From Gottfriedia acidiceleris (lineage in GTDB: Bacteria > Bacillota > Bacilli > Bacillales > Bacillaceae_G): a DNA stretch of 64,000 nucleotides. Below, in pieces: positions 63,816 through 64,000 of this stretch (position 1 is its first letter; the number at the start of each line of letters is the position of its first letter). The position numbers were made by a program, and so were the translations under genes. The notes below the pieces were generated by a model that was not told where the DNA came from, did no database searches, and saw only the letters and a list, made by a program, of their open reading frames with translations. The stretch spans positions 2,852,001 to 2,916,000 of the forward strand of contig NZ_CP096034.1 of the NCBI RefSeq assembly GCF_023115465.1, given 5' to 3'.

Positions 63816-64000
63816 TTATGCTCCATCATTAATGAAACTATATTGCGCCATGTACAACTTATAATAATGTCCTTTTAATGCTAATAACTCTTCATGTGTA
63901 CCGCTTTCCTCGACATTTCCATTTCCGATTACCATAATCTTGTCGCAGTCACGAATTGTTGATAATCGGTGGGCAATGACAAACGAAGTACGACCTTCTA
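63816..64000 (-). CDS. ABC exporter ATP-binding protein, C-terminal end (partial)
   Basis: The last 61 codons of a gene that continues beyond the window. [14 protein letters not shown] holds the H-loop His and [20 protein letters not shown] the typical end of a fused permease/ATPase multidrug or lipid exporter (MdlB/MsbA type). The substrate cannot be judged. It reads away from the window edge, so the Walker motifs are outside. Confidence 0.9.
   Translation of the reverse strand, partial: EGRTSFVIAHRLSTIRDCDKIMVIGNGNVEESGTHEELLALKGHYYKLYMAQYSFINDGA

Overview
This is an AT-rich chromosomal window from a low-GC, endospore-forming Firmicute of the Bacillaceae (Bacillus sensu lato). The evidence is the strong AGGAGG-type ribosome binding sites, frequent TTG and GTG starts, an S-box (SAM) riboswitch, the sporulation gene spoVK, and the Bacillus-type order ynbB-hflX ... 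spoVK ... hfq-miaA. The exact genus is not decided by the sequence; a B. cereus-like or Gottfriedia-like relative is a guess. No rRNA, tRNA, CRISPR array, prophage or intact IS was found. Many starts were moved from the longest open frame to the start supported by a Shine-Dalgarno (SD) sequence, and two genes have a strong SD placed for an ATT codon.

Region by region. 1-14.9 kb is a loose accessory region: an RraA-family protein, a nitronate monooxygenase, intracellular subtilisin IspA, an isochorismatase-like hydrolase, a DmpA-type self-cleaving aminopeptidase, an RpiR regulator divergent from a 6-phospho-beta-glucosidase, HtpX and a secreted L,D-transpeptidase. Decayed genes lie between them: a frameshifted small gene, a methyltransferase and a YjiC-type glycosyltransferase. 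15-26 kb holds an amino-acid permease, a DNA-alkylation-repair-family protein, lipoproteins, the conserved yoaS-yozG-yoaT trio, a PadR regulator with a two-half permease behind a triple operator, a small kinase-like protein, an MFS exporter with a candidate cre site, and PhnA.

26.4-37 kb is conserved core: ynbB-hflX, a TRIC-type channel, CorA, spoVK, a degenerate tyrosine-recombinase-like protein, PaiB, hfq, miaA and an unusual dihydroorotate-dehydrogenase-like/membrane fusion. 37-47 kb is a threonine block: a SteT-like Ser/Thr exchanger broken by one in-frame amber codon, catabolic threonine dehydratase, threonine dehydrogenase, 2-amino-3-ketobutyrate CoA ligase and biosynthetic IlvA. Inserted in it is an ArsR / Old Yellow Enzyme / MFS module whose three promoters carry the same 22-bp operator. 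47-64 kb holds a 5'-3' exonuclease, an IS1595-type fragment, an LCP ligase, a MerR regulator, a COG2509 flavoprotein, metI-metC under a SAM riboswitch, an XPD-like helicase with an N-terminal nuclease domain, a YcxB-like protein and the end of an ABC exporter.

Working together: the two best-supported regulatory circuits are (i) ArsR with its own gene, the flavin oxidoreductase and the MFS pump, which reads as a detoxification regulon, and (ii) PadR with the split permease. A degenerate short tandem repeat with a conserved hairpin occurs twice, each time just downstream of an exporter gene, and may be an undescribed dispersed repeat family.
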